Positions 23,114 to 35,198 of a DNA stretch of 64,000 bases are shown here, piece after piece; position 1 is the first letter of the stretch, and each line of letters starts with the position of its first letter. The stretch comes from Neolentinus lepideus HHB14362 ss-1 (Eukaryota; Basidiomycota; Agaricomycetes; Gloeophyllales; Gloeophyllaceae): NCBI GenBank assembly GCA_001632425.1, contig KV425600.1, positions 62,001 to 126,000 on the forward strand, given 5' to 3'. The position numbers were made by a program, and so were the translations under genes. A model generated the notes under the pieces. The model saw only the letters and a list, made by a program, of their open reading frames with translations. It was not told where the DNA came from and did no database searches.

Positions 23114-25102
23114 CTACTCAACCGAGACCGAGGTGTTCTGCAGCGGAGAAGGACCGGCGACACCCTGGACGAAACCACGCTGGTCTTCGTTCGAGACATC
23201 CTCAAGCGTGCGACCCTTGGTCTCAGGCAGGAGCAGCGTCGAGAAGATACCCGTCAACATGAAGAACGCAAATATCTCCAGACTGTATTAAAAGAACGAC
23301 GATTAGTCACATATCAAATTATGTCAGTCAAAGCTCAAGGTACTCACATGTGCTGCACAAAATGGTTCGTACCGCCAATGTTGACGAGTTGTGCAAAGCC
23401 AACCTGGGCTACGATGGCACCAATCTTGCCAGCCGCTGCCGAAATGCCGTGCGCAGTCGAGCGGTAGCGAGTTGGGAAGGCCTCCCCAGGGACGATGAAT
23501 GTGGTAGTGTTAGGGCCGAAGTTCTGGAAAAAGTTGGCCAGGCAATACAGGAAGACGAACGCGCCGCGAGCCGGGCTCGTCGCCGTGAGCTTGTCATATC
23601 CAAAGCCCATGATAATGAAGATGATGGTGAGCAAGATGAAGCCCATAAGCTGAATAGGCTTGCGGCCCCAAGAGTCGATGAATAGGAAGGCAACCCAGTA
23701 TCCGGGGATGAGACCAGCGACTGATAGAATGATATTACCGACGCAAATGTTGCGAAGGGAGTTGTAGGCGTCGTGAGTAGACTTGGGCGAGGGGCTGGCG
23801 TAGCCGATAGCGGTCAAGACGACCGAAGAGTTGAGACCAAGACCGTAGAAGGCAATCTATAGAATTGAATTATAAGCGCAATGCAAACAACGGCGGTCGG
23901 TAAAGACACGTACGTCGAGAGCGAACCAAGAGTATGCCGTGCCGAGAAGTACTTTGCCGTTCTCCCATTTGGAGAAGTACGCAATAAAATCGCGACGAGA
24001 TGCACGAGGTGTCTGGGCTTTCCGAACAACTGCGTCAGGGTCATGGTAGAACTTGCCAGTGGAAAGCACATTCTCCACATCCTGAGCAGCCTGGACAATA
24101 TTGCGCTCAATGTCCATTGTGAAACGGGGCGTCTCGGGGATGGTAAGACGGAAGTAGAGAGCAACGCAACCAGGAATACAGCCGAGACCGATGAGGAGAC
24201 GCCACATGTAGTCGACGTGGTTCAGGACCGGGTAGGGGTCGTTGAGTAGGGGCGTCTTGTACGCGGCCACGACGATAATTGCGACAATGGCACCGGCGAG
24301 TTGACCCCAGCCCTGCGAGGCGAAGACGGCAGTCATGAGGCGACCACGGATGCGGGCCGACGAGAATTCGGAGGAAATGACCGCACTGAGCGGGTAGTCT
24401 CCCCCAATGCCAACACCCATCTATTGCATGTGTCAATGATTCGGTGAGGCCGTTACCGTACTGGGAATCTCACTATGAACCGCCAAACAACTAAGACGCC
24501 AATGATGCCAACAGCGTGACCATTACCAGAGACGGCTTGACCGAACGTCGCAACGATGATGATCATGAGCTCGATACCATCTAGAATATCAGTTGTAAGT
24601 AACAAGGCAGTATTCAATTCTGAGAGTGACTACTCACACATCCGCTTACGACCCAAGACGTCTGCTAACCAGCCGAAGATCAACTGGCCGAAGACGTTAC
24701 CAACTGGAGTCGCGACCTTGACACCTAAACTTTGGCTGGAATTGAGGGCGAATCCTGGACAACTGCGGTTAGTATCGCGACGAGGGCGGTAATTAACCAG
24801 ACAAACTGTGGCCGTAAACGTAGCCCAACATTGTCGATGCAATATTGATAGCAAAAATGTCGTATGCATCGGTGAAGAAACCGACACCGGCTACCATACA
24901 CACTTTGACATGGAACCAACTGTTGTGCAGCGAGTCAGAGCAAATCAGTCGAACATAAGACAGACACAGACGAGAATTTAGCGTTATCAACCTCCGCCAA
25001 TGCAGCCCGACGACGCTCATCGAGGGCATAAGCCTCATTGTCCGCCAGTTGCGGGTCAGAGTCGGTGTGCGACAGCTTCTCTTGGGTGCGATAAGCAGCC
25101 AT
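23114..25102 (-). CDS. PHO84: H+/phosphate symporter, PHO84 family, copy B
   Basis: A major-facilitator plasma-membrane transporter of inorganic phosphate. The start MAAYRTQEKLSHTDSD matches copy E. Conserved blocks in order are FHVKVCMVAGVGFFTDAYD (TM1), GNVFGQLIFGWLADVLGRKR, the PHO84 signature GVGIGGDYPLSAVISSEFSS, IPETPRFTMDIERN, the central loop with TGKFYHDPDAVVRKAQ, GYWVAFLFIDSWGRKPIQL, FGPNTTTFIVPGEAFPTRYR and LLLPETKGRTLEDVSNEDQ. It ends SPLQNTSVSVE. About six exons with short introns; no broken frame seen. Most like copy E. A CACGTT motif lies about 120 bp upstream of the start. Confidence 0.92.
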
Positions 25103-25163
25103 GGCGGTGGAAGCGTCTACTCTGGAGGGAAAGAAGGCAGGAGAACCTTGTTCCTGGCTCGAG

Positions 25164-25227
25164 CTAGCTCATATAATAGCTAGTCGGCGGAAAACTTAAA
25201 GTATCAGCGGCAACGGAAGACCACGTT
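25164..25227 (-). promoter_or_regulatory. Promoter of copy B: CACGTT motif and TATATGAG box
   Basis: cacgttcgtga lies at 25222-25232, about 120 bp before the start codon, and agctcatataat (TATATGAG on the coding strand) lies about 65-75 bp before it. The same pair occurs in front of copies C, D and E. CACGTG/CACGTT is the core bound by the phosphate-starvation bHLH regulators Pho4 (yeast) and NUC-1 (Neurospora). Phosphate control here is inferred. Confidence 0.55.
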
Positions 25228-25383
25228 CGTGACTAGTGCTTACAAGGCACAGCTCTGCCCGAAACAGCCTTGATGGAGTATTTTGAGCGCGGGCACAACA
25301 TACCAAGATGGGTGTGTTAAAGGCTCCCTAGAGAGCCTGTTTGGCATGGTCCAATTCAGTCACGTACAGTCGCGACACGGGAG

Positions 25384-25470
25384 AAGGCCGAACGAACAGC
25401 GCCCATCGCGGAAGCTCGAGAAGTTGGGTATCGACCTCAATGCGGCGTCTTATGTGGCTCTGTGGGTCCG
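25384..25470 (+). pseudogene. Relic of the NOP15-like C-terminal exon
   Basis: A plus-strand frame reads RKLEKLGIDLNAASYV, matching [18 protein letters not shown] of the NOP15-like protein. The rest of the gene is absent. It lies just beyond the promoter of copy B, on the side facing copy C. Confidence 0.6.
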
Positions 25471-25693
25471 TTAATCACCATTTTCTTAGCTTACAGGTTC
25501 CTGATTCTAGAAATGAGACTGCACAGTGGAAAAAAGCTAAGCAGGAGTCGATGAGGCAGAGGCACGGTCCTGTGATGGTGGCGGGTTGGCATCTAGGATA
25601 CCGTGAGAAACTATCTACATCTGGTTCCGATCGATTTTAAGGCAATCCAAGGCAATGATATCTTTGCAATCGGTCCAGTACCTGCCCGGCACC

Positions 25694-25854
25694 GAAATGA
25701 AGCGTACCTTTCCTGTGGGAGAGATTCTTGCACATTTCAAGGTAACAACCAATGCCTCAGGACCTACCTCGTGCAGCTTTCAGCAGAGCTTAGAAGTGCT
25801 TCTTTGCTTTTCGTTGTTAAAATGAAATGTACCTTTCCTGTGGGAGAGATCCTT
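25694..25854 (+). repeat. 36 bp direct repeat, two copies
   Basis: acctttcctgtgggagagat is shared within 36 bp segments at 25694-25729 and 25819-25854, with four or so differences overall. No coding context. The trinucleotide-like run tgtcaatgtcaatgtcaatg occurs nearby at about 26118. Confidence 0.6.
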
Positions 25855-27905
25855 AAAATATTGCAAGGTTATTCTCCTTTCCGTCTGTTCATTAGATCCT
25901 CATTCTTGAGGCTCTCTGACAACCTGCGGATTCGCCTCGTGCAGCACTACCGACTGATCTCTGGGATGCACGCATGTACCGACGGTTCTGAGCTCTGGCA
26001 TCTCAGAAACCCCGAACCTGGTGCTGCTCTTGTGAGTTTCCCAGTCTCGTATCCAAGTGCTGACTCTTTAGCTTCAGTATCAAACAAGTATTTGCGGGTT
26101 CATACTTATCAAACTGCATGTCAATGTCAATGTCAATGTACTGATGAAGAGTATATTTAGCTTGCACTGTGGTGTGCGCGTTCTGAAGTATGATGACGAT
26201 CTCGCGTTTCCTATGCGCTTATTTTGTAGACCTCACCAGTCCTCCGCTTCAGCTAGTCGCGTCCCAGGTTGGTCCAGAATATGGCGTCGTCGATTTTTGC
26301 CGGCCGGCGCGCCCCCCCCACACACATACTTAGTGACGGGCGCTGGAGACATCACGGGGATCAGCGACGACACCGTGCCTGTACTCGCACCCACACCTGC
26401 TCGGTAAGCATAGTGTGACGTATCCCTAAAGTCCCTATCCTGTTTGTTCTAGGATCAGACTAGTCGCCGGCGCTCCGGATTGAGTGTTGGCCTGTCCGGT
26501 CTGTCATGATGTGTCCTCCAAGTAAAACGTAGTGAGTTCGCATGACATAGAGTGCTCCTGACCCACCGAGAGTCATTGCAACAAGGTTGAAGTTCTCACG
26601 TGAAACGAAGTTCCCGTCCTGTGAGTGGCAGTCACGTCAAGATGATGAGCGGAAGTCGTGCTTACGAACTCGGCATCGAATATTACATGTGAAGGAGCGA
26701 GCTGGTGCTGACTATCTCGGCAATTCGTCTGGTACATAGTATCAGCTGCCGCTGGCCGACCTACTGGAGACCGAAGTCTACATGAATTGAAATCTGTCAT
26801 CGATATAGATAACCGCCGACCATGTTTACGAGGCGATCGAAACTGGACAGCGGTGCCTAGGTCAGGTCTTGGTATTGTGCACCTAGATAAATCTCAAGCT
26901 GGAAATATGTTCGTAATCTCAACTAGTATGCACAAGCAAGACATCATCTCAGGTCTGTTCTAACAACGTGATGAGCATACCGTTGATATCTCCCTCAAGC
27001 CTGATATATCTATCGCCCTGAATGCAGGACATCATCAATCCGCCTTCTTAAGCCTATTGACACAGGTTCGGAATTAAATCGGAGACACTATGCTCGCCTC
27101 CAAGCTGGGAGACAACCTTATTCAGGGTCCCCGTGTCCTTTGCCAAACACTACCTGTAGGATCCACCTCGGGCTGGGAACCCGTGGCTTTCGAAGATGAA
27201 CAGGACAGGTAGGTCTGGTCCTACGTCAAACTTAAAAATGTGACCATATCTTCCATCAATGTGGTCATATCCCGTCTTGGAAAAGGGTGAGTCGGGAACT
27301 CAGTCGAACATCTATTTCATATAGATTTTGCGTGCTCATGTCCGGTGCAGATTTCCAGTCGCTGGCCAAGTTGAAGCATGCACTCGTTAGTCAGAAATAG
27401 AAGCGCATGTGAGCACTGGAGACTTGCTATAGTAGGAGGAAGGTCCCCAAAACATTCGACTCTGTGTCAACAGCTCACAGGGACGGATCAGTGCGGTCGT
27501 TTCAGGCCAAGTCGACTCATCGCCATACACAGGATCCCTACCGCGACTACCGCGCTGAATTAACAGCTCACCGTAGTCTCACCGAATACGTCCGCCAGTC
27601 ATGCAAAGCCAATATCTTTCAGTTCGGAAACGTTATCAGCATTTATTTCTACTCTACATGAATTCGACACATAACTAAAAGACTCGTAGGGATACAGGTG
27701 TTGGAGGCTGATATAAATGAGTGTACAAACTCTTGGCGGGTTCTGCGAGTGTCCGCCTAAAATAGAGCACTACAGGCCACAGCAGTGCCCAAAGTCAATC
27801 CGGTGCAGGTTACGCACTCCCATACTAAGTAAAATTGGAAGAGGGAAGTAGTGAGGCAGATTGGATAAATATGAACTCGTCGTGGTTCGACGTAGATGGA
27901 GACCT
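25855..27905. other. Gene-free stretch
   Basis: About 2 kb between transporter copies B and C with no supported gene. It contains a tgtcaa simple repeat near 26118 and a C-rich/CA run near 26311-26327. All frames are short. Confidence 0.45.
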
Positions 27906-29898
27906 TCATAATGCTACTGTGCCAGCAACACCCCGGACGAAGGTGGACTGGTTCTCGTTGGACACGTTCTCGAGGGTGCGGCCCCTGGTTTCGGGAAGTA
28001 GGAGCGTCGATAAGATACCTGTGAACATCGACACAGCGAAGATCCCCAAGCTAATTAAAATGATCACGGTCAATCAGATACTCATGCTTTCGATCAAGCC
28101 CAGGCAACTCACAGGTACCGCATGTGGTGGTGCGGGTCACCGCCGTTGACTAGCTCAGCGAAACCAACCTGAGCGATAATCGCACCGATTTTGCCACACG
28201 CAGCCGAGATACCATGGGCGGTAGACCGATAGCGAGTAGGGAAGGCTTCACCGGGAATGACGAATGTCGTCGTGTTGGGGCCGAAGTTCATGAAGAAGTT
28301 GGCCAAGCAATAGAGGATGACGAACACGGCACTCGCCGACTGACCTGTCGACAAGCACGAATTCAGAGTCACGAGTCTGTCGTAAGCAGAGGCCATGATG
28401 ATGAAAAGGACCGTGAGAACACTGAAGCCCATAAGCTGTATGGGCTTGCGGCCCCACCAGTCTATAACGAGGAAGGAGACCCAGTAACCAGGGATCAGGC
28501 CAGCAACTGACAGGATGAGGTTAACGAAACAGATATTGTATAGTATGTTGTAGGCGTCTTGTGCAGACTGAGGCGACGAATGTGCGCAGCGAATAGCAGT
28601 CACAACGTCCGAGGAGTTCAGACCTAACCCGTAGAAGGCGACCTGTAGAGTAGAGCTAATCGCAAAGGAAGAAATCAAAATATATGCAGGCACTTACATC
28701 AAGAGCGAACCAAGAGTACGCTGTGCCGAGCAAAACCTTGCCGTTCTCCCACTTCGAAAAGTATGCGATGAAGTCGCGGCGGGAGGCGCGGGGAATCTGG
28801 ACCTTCTGGACGATAGCATCGGGGTTGTGGTAGAACTTGCCCGTGGATAGGATATTCTCGACGTCCTGCGCAGCCTGGACGATATTGCGCTCGATATCCA
28901 TCGTGAAACGAGGAGTTTCTGGAATAGTGAGACGAAAGTAAAGAGCGATGCAGGCAGGGATGCAGCCGAGACCGATGAGGAGACGCCACATGTAGTCGAC
29001 ATGGGGGAGATTGGGGTAGGGGTCATTCACAAGAGAGGTCTTGTATGCGACCACCACGACCATCGCGACGAGGACAGCAGTAAATTGACCCCAGCCCTGT
29101 GCAGCGAAGACAGCGGTCATAACGCGACCACGGATACGGGCCGACGAGAACTCGGAGGAGATGACCGCACTAAGCGGATAATCTCCACCAATGCCAACGC
29201 CCATCTACCGATGATTTTATTTGCTGATTGTGATAATGAAGATAGTTCTAACTTACGAGAAATCGCCAAACGACGAGGACACCGACGATGCTAACAGCGT
29301 CACCCGAGCCAGACAGAGCCTGACTGAGAGTCGCGAAGATGATGACCACAAGCTCGATGCCATCTGAAGGGCAATTCACTAAGTCACCACTGATTGCTTT
29401 GAGACGGCGCTACTCACAGACCCTTTTACGACCCAAAACATCACCCAACCAACCAAAGAGTATTTGACCAAAGACATTACCGAGTAAGCTAGCAGCCTTG
29501 ATACCCAAACTCTGGCTCGAGTTGAGTTGGAAGTCTGGTAGGATCCGTTTAGCAGCTGTAATAGTGATGCGCATCGTTGATCGTCCAACGTACTGTCATG
29601 CCTGCGGTAGACATAACCCAACATGGTCGAGGCAATATTGATAGCGAAAGTATCGTAGGCATCGGTAAAGAAACCGATACTGGCTACCATGCATACTTTC
29701 ATATGCAGCCAACTATCACAAATGCCGTCAGGATTGAACAGAAAAATTGCAACGATAAAGTTCTTACGAGAAATTTGCATTGTCAACCTCCGCTAAGATT
29801 GCCGTGCGTTGTTTATTGAGGGTAACAATGTCGTTTCTTAGGAGCCGAGAGTTGGTGTCAGTGTATAACAGCCTTTCCTGCAAGCCGTGGATTTCCAT
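27906..29898 (-). CDS. H+/phosphate symporter, PHO84 family, copy C (divergent)
   Basis: Same architecture as copy B but more diverged. The start MEIHGLQERLLYTDTNSR resembles the dead copy A. TM1 reads CMVASIGFFTDAYDTFAINI, followed by FGWLGDVLGRKR, GVGIGGDYPLSAVISSEF, IPETPRFTMDIERN, GYWVSFLVIDWWGRKPIQL, FGPNTTTFVIPGEAFPTRYR and LLLPETRGRTLENVSNEN. The C-terminus is shorter (VRGVAGTVAL, stop at 27906-27908). A small insertion (NSCLSTGQSA) lengthens the loop after AYDRL, where B, D and E have KLTATS. No broken frame seen, so it is probably functional. The A/C branch may differ in substrate or regulation from B/D/E. Confidence 0.88.
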
Positions 29899-29977
29899 AA
29901 GATAGCGGATTGCGATTGTCGGAGGTGAAGGGAGAGAAAGAAAGGTGGTTCGACTCTGCCTTGGGATCGAACTAAAC

Positions 29978-30029
29978 TCATATAGTATTTAGCTTGCGGG
30001 GGGGGGCTGAGGACATGTCACGTTCGTGA
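29978..30029 (-). promoter_or_regulatory. Promoter of copy C: CACGTT motif and TATATGAG box
   Basis: cacgttcgtga at 30019-30029, about 121 bp before the start codon, and ctcatata about 80 bp before it. The 11-base motif is identical to that before copy B although the coding regions differ, which suggests it is under selection. Confidence 0.55.
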
Positions 30030-30919
30030 GTGCAGCTACGCTCGGTTTGGTGGAGTTGTATTGTTGGAAGGGCATAGCGTAACGAACACTCATCGCACCG
30101 CCCATGTACTACCCACGCCTGAGCGGATCAGAGCTCTGCCGCAGTCATGATGCCAAAGACTGAGAATGGGTGTTCTACATGGTTGTGTGCATGCAGACGC
30201 CAAGACACCATGAAAGGAAATTATAAGTTCGTAGTAACGTAGTGCCACTATCACAGGCATCCGTTATGGCGGTCTCGGACACAGCCACCTGCAGCATCAA
30301 CTTCTCTCTCCTTCGCCGTTATTCTGTCTTCATATGCCGGTTCTCGCAACCAGCCGCTCCAGGGGGCTCTGGATGCTCAGAAAACACCCTGGTTGGGATG
30401 TTGGTAGATGGGGTTACGGCAGGGATTTGAGTAACACTTACGAAACTGAGTTGAGCGCACATGGTTGTACATACGCTGATTTAGCATTCCTTGCGTGGTT
30501 CTCATTCATTGTATTGGCTGACGCGTATTGCGTAGGCGATGGCTGTCGAGGTTGACATCAGGCTTTACTACTAGTGGAGGGATTAGTGGCAGAGTTATAC
30601 TGACTCGACTCGGAGTCGCTTTAACAATTAGCTTAATAATATAAATTCACTCGATCGGCTTGCAGGCACATGTCTATCACTATCATAATTATTGCTCACT
30701 GCATGGCGTCACGACTCACTAATCTACATATGAAGATCTGGTACATTCTCGAAGACTTCGTAAGGATACAATGAGACAGCCACTCATATAAATATTACAG
30801 TACAAGCACTTTTGGTGAGGTATGTCAAATAAGGCACCACAATAACATCCCAATCTACATCCATCCCAAGGTTGAACAAAAGAGTGGAGTGATAGCGAAA
30901 AATAAGAAATGTGAACACT
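30030..30919. other. Gene-free stretch
   Basis: Intergenic between copies C and D. Short frames only; nothing recognised. Confidence 0.45.
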
Positions 30920-32891
30920 TCATCGCAGCTCAACCACGACATTTGGTAGGGTAACTGCACCGGCGATGCCCTGGACGAAACCATTCTGATCCTCATTCGA
31001 GACGTCCTCGAGCGTGCGGCCCTTGGTCTCAGGCAAGAGCAGTGTCGAGAAGACACCCGTCAGCATGAAGAATGCAAAGATCTCCAAGCTAATTAAGAGC
31101 ATCACAATCAGTCATTTGACCATTTAATTGAGCTCAAGATACTCACATGCGTGGCACGAACTTGTTCATACCACCAATGTTGGCGAGCTGCGCAAAGCCA
31201 ACCTGGGCGATGATTGCGCCAATCTTGCCAGATGCAGCCGAGATACCATGCGCAGTCGAGCGGTAGCGCGTAGGGAACGCCTCACCGGGGACGATGAAGG
31301 TGGTCGTGTTAGGGCCAAAGTTCTGAAAAAAGTTAGCCAAGCAATAGAGAAAGACAAAGGCAGCACGAGCCGAAGCCGTGGCAGTAAGCTTGTCATATGC
31401 AAATCCCATGATAACGAAAATAACAGTGAGCATTATGAAGCCCACGAGCTGGATGGGCTTGCGGCCCCACGAGTCGATGAACAGGAAGGCAACCCAGTAA
31501 CCAGGGATTAGGCCGGCAACGGACAGGACGAGATTGCCGACACAGAGGTTGCGGAGGGAGTTGTAGGCATCTAAGGCTGACTTGGGTGAAGGGTTGGCAT
31601 ACCCAATGGCAGTCAATACAAGAGTGGAGTTCAGACCAAGACCATAAAAAGTAATCTATGAGTGGAGATAGTAAGCACACCAGCAGCTGTAGCGAGTGAA
31701 AAGACATACATCCAGGGCAAACCATGAATATGCCGCTCCCAGCAAGATTTTGCCATTTTTCCAGTTGGAAAAATAAGCAATGAAGTCGCGGCGAGACGCA
31801 CGGGGAGTCAGAGCCTTCTGGATGACTGCATCGGGGTCATGGTAGAACTTGCCGGTGGATAGTACATTCTCGACATCCTGAGCGGCGCGAATGATATTGC
31901 GCTGGACGTCCATGGTAAAACGAGGAGTCTCTGGGACCGAGAGACGGAAATAAAGAGCAAAGCAGGCTGGAATACAACCAAGACCGATAAGGAGACGCCA
32001 CATGTAGTCGACGTGATCAAGGTCTGGGTAGGGGTCGTGGAGGAGGGAGGTCTTGTATGCGGAGACGATGATTATTGCTACAAGGGCGGCGGTGAACTGA
32101 CCTCCACCCTGCGCAGCAAACACGGAAGTCATAAGACGACCACGGATGCGAACCGAAGAGAACTCGGACGAGATGACCGCACTGAGTGGGTAGTCACCAC
32201 CGATACCGATACCCATCTGTTGATTGCTCAGATATTATATAGCTGGGAAGATACAGATACCTACCAAGAACCGCCAAACAACCATGACACCAACTATGCC
32301 AACGGCATTACCATCACCAGAGACAGCCTGGCCAAAGGTCGAGACAATGATGATCACGAGTTCAACACCATCTGAAACACTGTCCATCAGTACCGAGACG
32401 GTATCCACTTTCAAAAGTGACTACTTACACATCCGCTTGCGACCCAAGACATCTGCTAACCAGCCAAACATTAATTGACCGAGGACATTACCGACCGGGG
32501 TTGCAACCTTGACACCCAAGCTCTGCGCAGAGTTTAGGGCAAATTCTCATGAATCAAGTCTAGTGGGAATAAGGCAAGAAGCACTGGTAGACATACTGTG
32601 GCCGTAGACATAACCCAGCATTGTCGAGGCAATGTTTATAGCGAACATGTCGTAGGCATCGGTAAAGAAACCGACCCCGGTTACAATGCACACCTTGACA
32701 TGGAACCAACTATATCGGTCCCCATTAGAATGAGTATTGCAACAAAAGGCGGACACTTACGAGAATTTGGCATTATCAACCTCGGCTAAGGCCGCCCGAC
32801 GCTGCTCGTTGAGGATATAAGTATCGTTCCTCGCAAAATGCGAGTTGGAGTCGGTGTGCAATGACTTCTTCTGGGTGCAAGAGGGGACCAT
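30920..32891 (-). CDS. PHO84: H+/phosphate symporter, PHO84 family, copy D
   Basis: Start MVPSCTQKKSLHTDSNSH; the N-terminal 20 residues differ from B and E. Core blocks are intact: CIVTGVGFFTDAYDMFAINI, FGWLADVLGRKR, GIGIGGDYPLSAVISSEF, VPETPRFTMDVQRN, GYWVAFLFIDSWGRKPIQL, FGPNTTTFIVPGEAFPTRYR and LLLPETKGRTLEDVSNEDQ, ending TLPNVVVELR. One conspicuous change is FAAQGGGQ where all other copies, including the dead one, have QGWGQ. The loss of that Trp in a membrane segment might affect activity. Frames join through short introns. Confidence 0.9.
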
Positions 32892-32969
32892 GAAAGAGAG
32901 AATGACGCCTATAAACGAGGAGGGGATTAGAAAGCAAAGACCTTGGACTCTGTCTATAGCTTGGGATAG

Positions 32970-32997
32970 CTCATATACAAACAGACCACGTTCGTAA
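32970..32997 (-). promoter_or_regulatory. Promoter of copy D: CACGTT motif and TATATGAG box
   Basis: cacgttcgtaa at 32987-32997, about 96 bp before the start codon, with agctcatata immediately downstream at about -80. Same pair as in copies B and C, with one base changed in the flank. Confidence 0.55.
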
Positions 32998-34536
32998 GAA
33001 CAGCCCCGCCCAAATTTCGCCCTGGACGAATCGTACTTTTGAGTGGGGATAACATAACAAGATAAATGTGCATATCACTCTCTACGGAAATGCCCTGTCC
33101 ATCAGCCATGCTCCCTTGATAAACAGAAAACTATAGAGGGGAGAATGGTATATCTAGATGTAGGACACCAGGAACGGAACCTGGACAGCTAGTTATCAAG
33201 GATGCCCTTGATGCGCCGTCCGGTTGGGATGAATACAATTTGTAACGGTGCCGAACAATACTTCCACACAGGAAAGTTCAATTCGGGTGCCTGGTTTAAT
33301 GCGGAACGTATGTGGCAACTAGGTGTCCCGGCTTCCTGAACCTGAATCCATTTTTATGTCTCTGCTGCCCGGTGCAATGGTTCCATTTACGGCGCTGTGA
33401 GCTCATCGTTGCAATTATACGTCCGTTGATCCGTAGCGCTCGGGGATGGGAAAAGATCTCCATCGTCCAGTCGTGCAAAGGTGGGACCTGTCTCGCCTCA
33501 GTCCCTGAAATCAAGCGTCAAACCGCTGCAGCACGCATTCAACTCACCTCAGAATGATCCACTGTGGAGAGCTCGTGGCGTGGCGGGGAGGCACACTCCT
33601 GTGCCGGCTCTTCCAACACCTAGATGCAGCATCGGCCTAAATTGGCTTAAGCGCTCCTTTTAATCATCCCATGCACCGATGAAGCCTTGCCTCGCCCAGC
33701 AATTTCGAGTCCCTTAACCACCTTTAACGACGATGCCTACAACTTTCGACCGACACCAGTACGGCTTGAACATGAAACACGCATCTGTGTGAACATCTCC
33801 CCACCAGCTTCGTCCTTTCGTGAGTGAACGCACTTCGAATATAACACACCACGCACCAATAGTACATACCCTCCGTACAAATCTAAGGAGGAAACATATA
33901 CGCTCACCTCTGCGTAGGCACACCCATCCTGCCTTAGACAGTCCGCACCATTAATGACTACGAGAAATAAATTGCGCATTACCTTGCGACTAGCAGGGTA
34001 TTACTGGGTGTGTGAGTATTAAATTCGAATTTCACACTTATTTGTCTCTATTTTTCTTCTTCCTTCTTTCGGCAGTCCGACGCCACCCATTTTCGTGTTC
34101 TCCTGTCTTCCTGTCTAGGTTCTTCAGTCGTTCATCTTCCTGTATCAAGTACGGGTCATGACCTTGCTTAAAAACATCCATGTCAAAATCCCTTAGAAGT
34201 CGGACCCGTCGCGTGACTAGCACTACGCGATAGTGCAACATAAAGATTGAATAGGCTAAGTTTGCCTGTTGGAGGTTTGGCGACGTCAATGAGGACGTAT
34301 GGTAAGGTTTGTCCTTGAGCGCGGTAATCCGTAAACGCATATGCCGGTGTTATGGGAAATTGATGCCTTTGAATGTGTCTTCTTGCCTTCTATTTGAATG
34401 GTGAATGTGTGCTGGCTGGCTTCAATAGGTATTTCGTGATCTTCTACACCTTCCAACCTTGACATCCGCGTTCTCTCCATGCACACAATGACGAACGGCG
34501 CAAACGGGCTAACATTTGGTTCATCGGTGAAGTTGA
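32998..34536. other. Gene-free stretch
   Basis: About 1.5 kb between copy D and the unrecognised fragment at 34537. Short overlapping frames, none supported. Confidence 0.4.
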
Positions 34537-34800
34537 CCGAATTCTTTCCGTCTCACGCCGGAGGGGGGATGGAACCCGAATCTCGAGAAACCAATCAAGG
34601 GCCACGTCGCCACTGCGGAAATCGGCCAACCATTTGGAGAAGACGTCAAAAACTGCTTTCAGTCTGCCGTACAGGGGGCCGAGCAGATCATGAACATGGG
34701 ACGAGGAGACACTGCCATCCGCACAAGTCTTCTCTACCCCGGCGGTCAAATCAGAGTCCGACACAAACTGTTTGAGGTGGAGACTTTCTTCAAGAAATAA
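34537..34800 (+). CDS. Unrecognised C-terminal coding fragment
   Basis: A plus-strand frame, open from just after a stop near 34534, reads FRLTPEGGWNPNLEKPIKGH, then ATAEIGQPFGEDVKNCF, TAIRTSLLYPGGQIRVRHK and ends EVETFFKK at a TAA (34798-34800). It has clear protein-like character, but no ATG or clear upstream exon was found. It is either the last exon of a gene whose start was not resolved or a remnant. Family not recognised. Confidence 0.3.
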   Translation, partial: PNSFRLTPEGGWNPNLEKPIKGHVATAEIGQPFGEDVKNCFQSAVQGAEQIMNMGRGDTAIRTSLLYPGGQIRVRHKLFEVETFFKK

Positions 34801-34886
34801 TTGCTATGGCTAATAAACTGAGCTACATGAATAGGAGATCGAAAACACTAGAAAAGGCCTGAAAGGCAAAATGACCACAAACACCA

Positions 34887-35198
34887 ATGCCAGTACGTGC
34901 TATATATTCACCAATATTCACAGCTGTCCTGACAATACAACAAGGTAAATGGAAAATATGCGACTGGCCGTCTACGTCAGATGCTGCCAAACACGCTCGA
35001 GACAACTTGGCTGACGCCGGAACCCACAAGCCATGTATACTCCATACCTACGACGAAACAGACAATGAAATTGCCCCAGCCGACTATGCCAGCACTCTCA
35101 AGGGTGCTCTCGTCAAAGTAGTGATATCAGTCTCTCGGTGGATAATCAGCAATCAATGGGTTTTCGGTGCAGACATACAGTCGCGATCTATATACTGA
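34887..35198 (+). CDS. Possible short unrecognised protein
   Basis: The frame gives MPVRAIYSPIFTAVLTIQQG, KWKICDWPSTSDAAKHARDN and LVKVVISVSRWIISNQWVFG. Amino-acid use is plausible, but no homologous family, splice signals or promoter support it. It may belong with the fragment at 34537-34800. Confidence 0.2.
   Translation: MPVRAIYSPIFTAVLTIQQGKWKICDWPSTSDAAKHARDNLADAGTHKPCILHTYDETDNEIAPADYASTLKGALVKVVISVSRWIISNQWVFGADIQSRSIY

Noticed and set aside
26118..26138. tgtcaa repeats as a possible CRISPR or telomere-like array
   Set aside because: Three short units of a simple-sequence repeat without spacers; not a CRISPR array, and not the TTAGGG telomere repeat.
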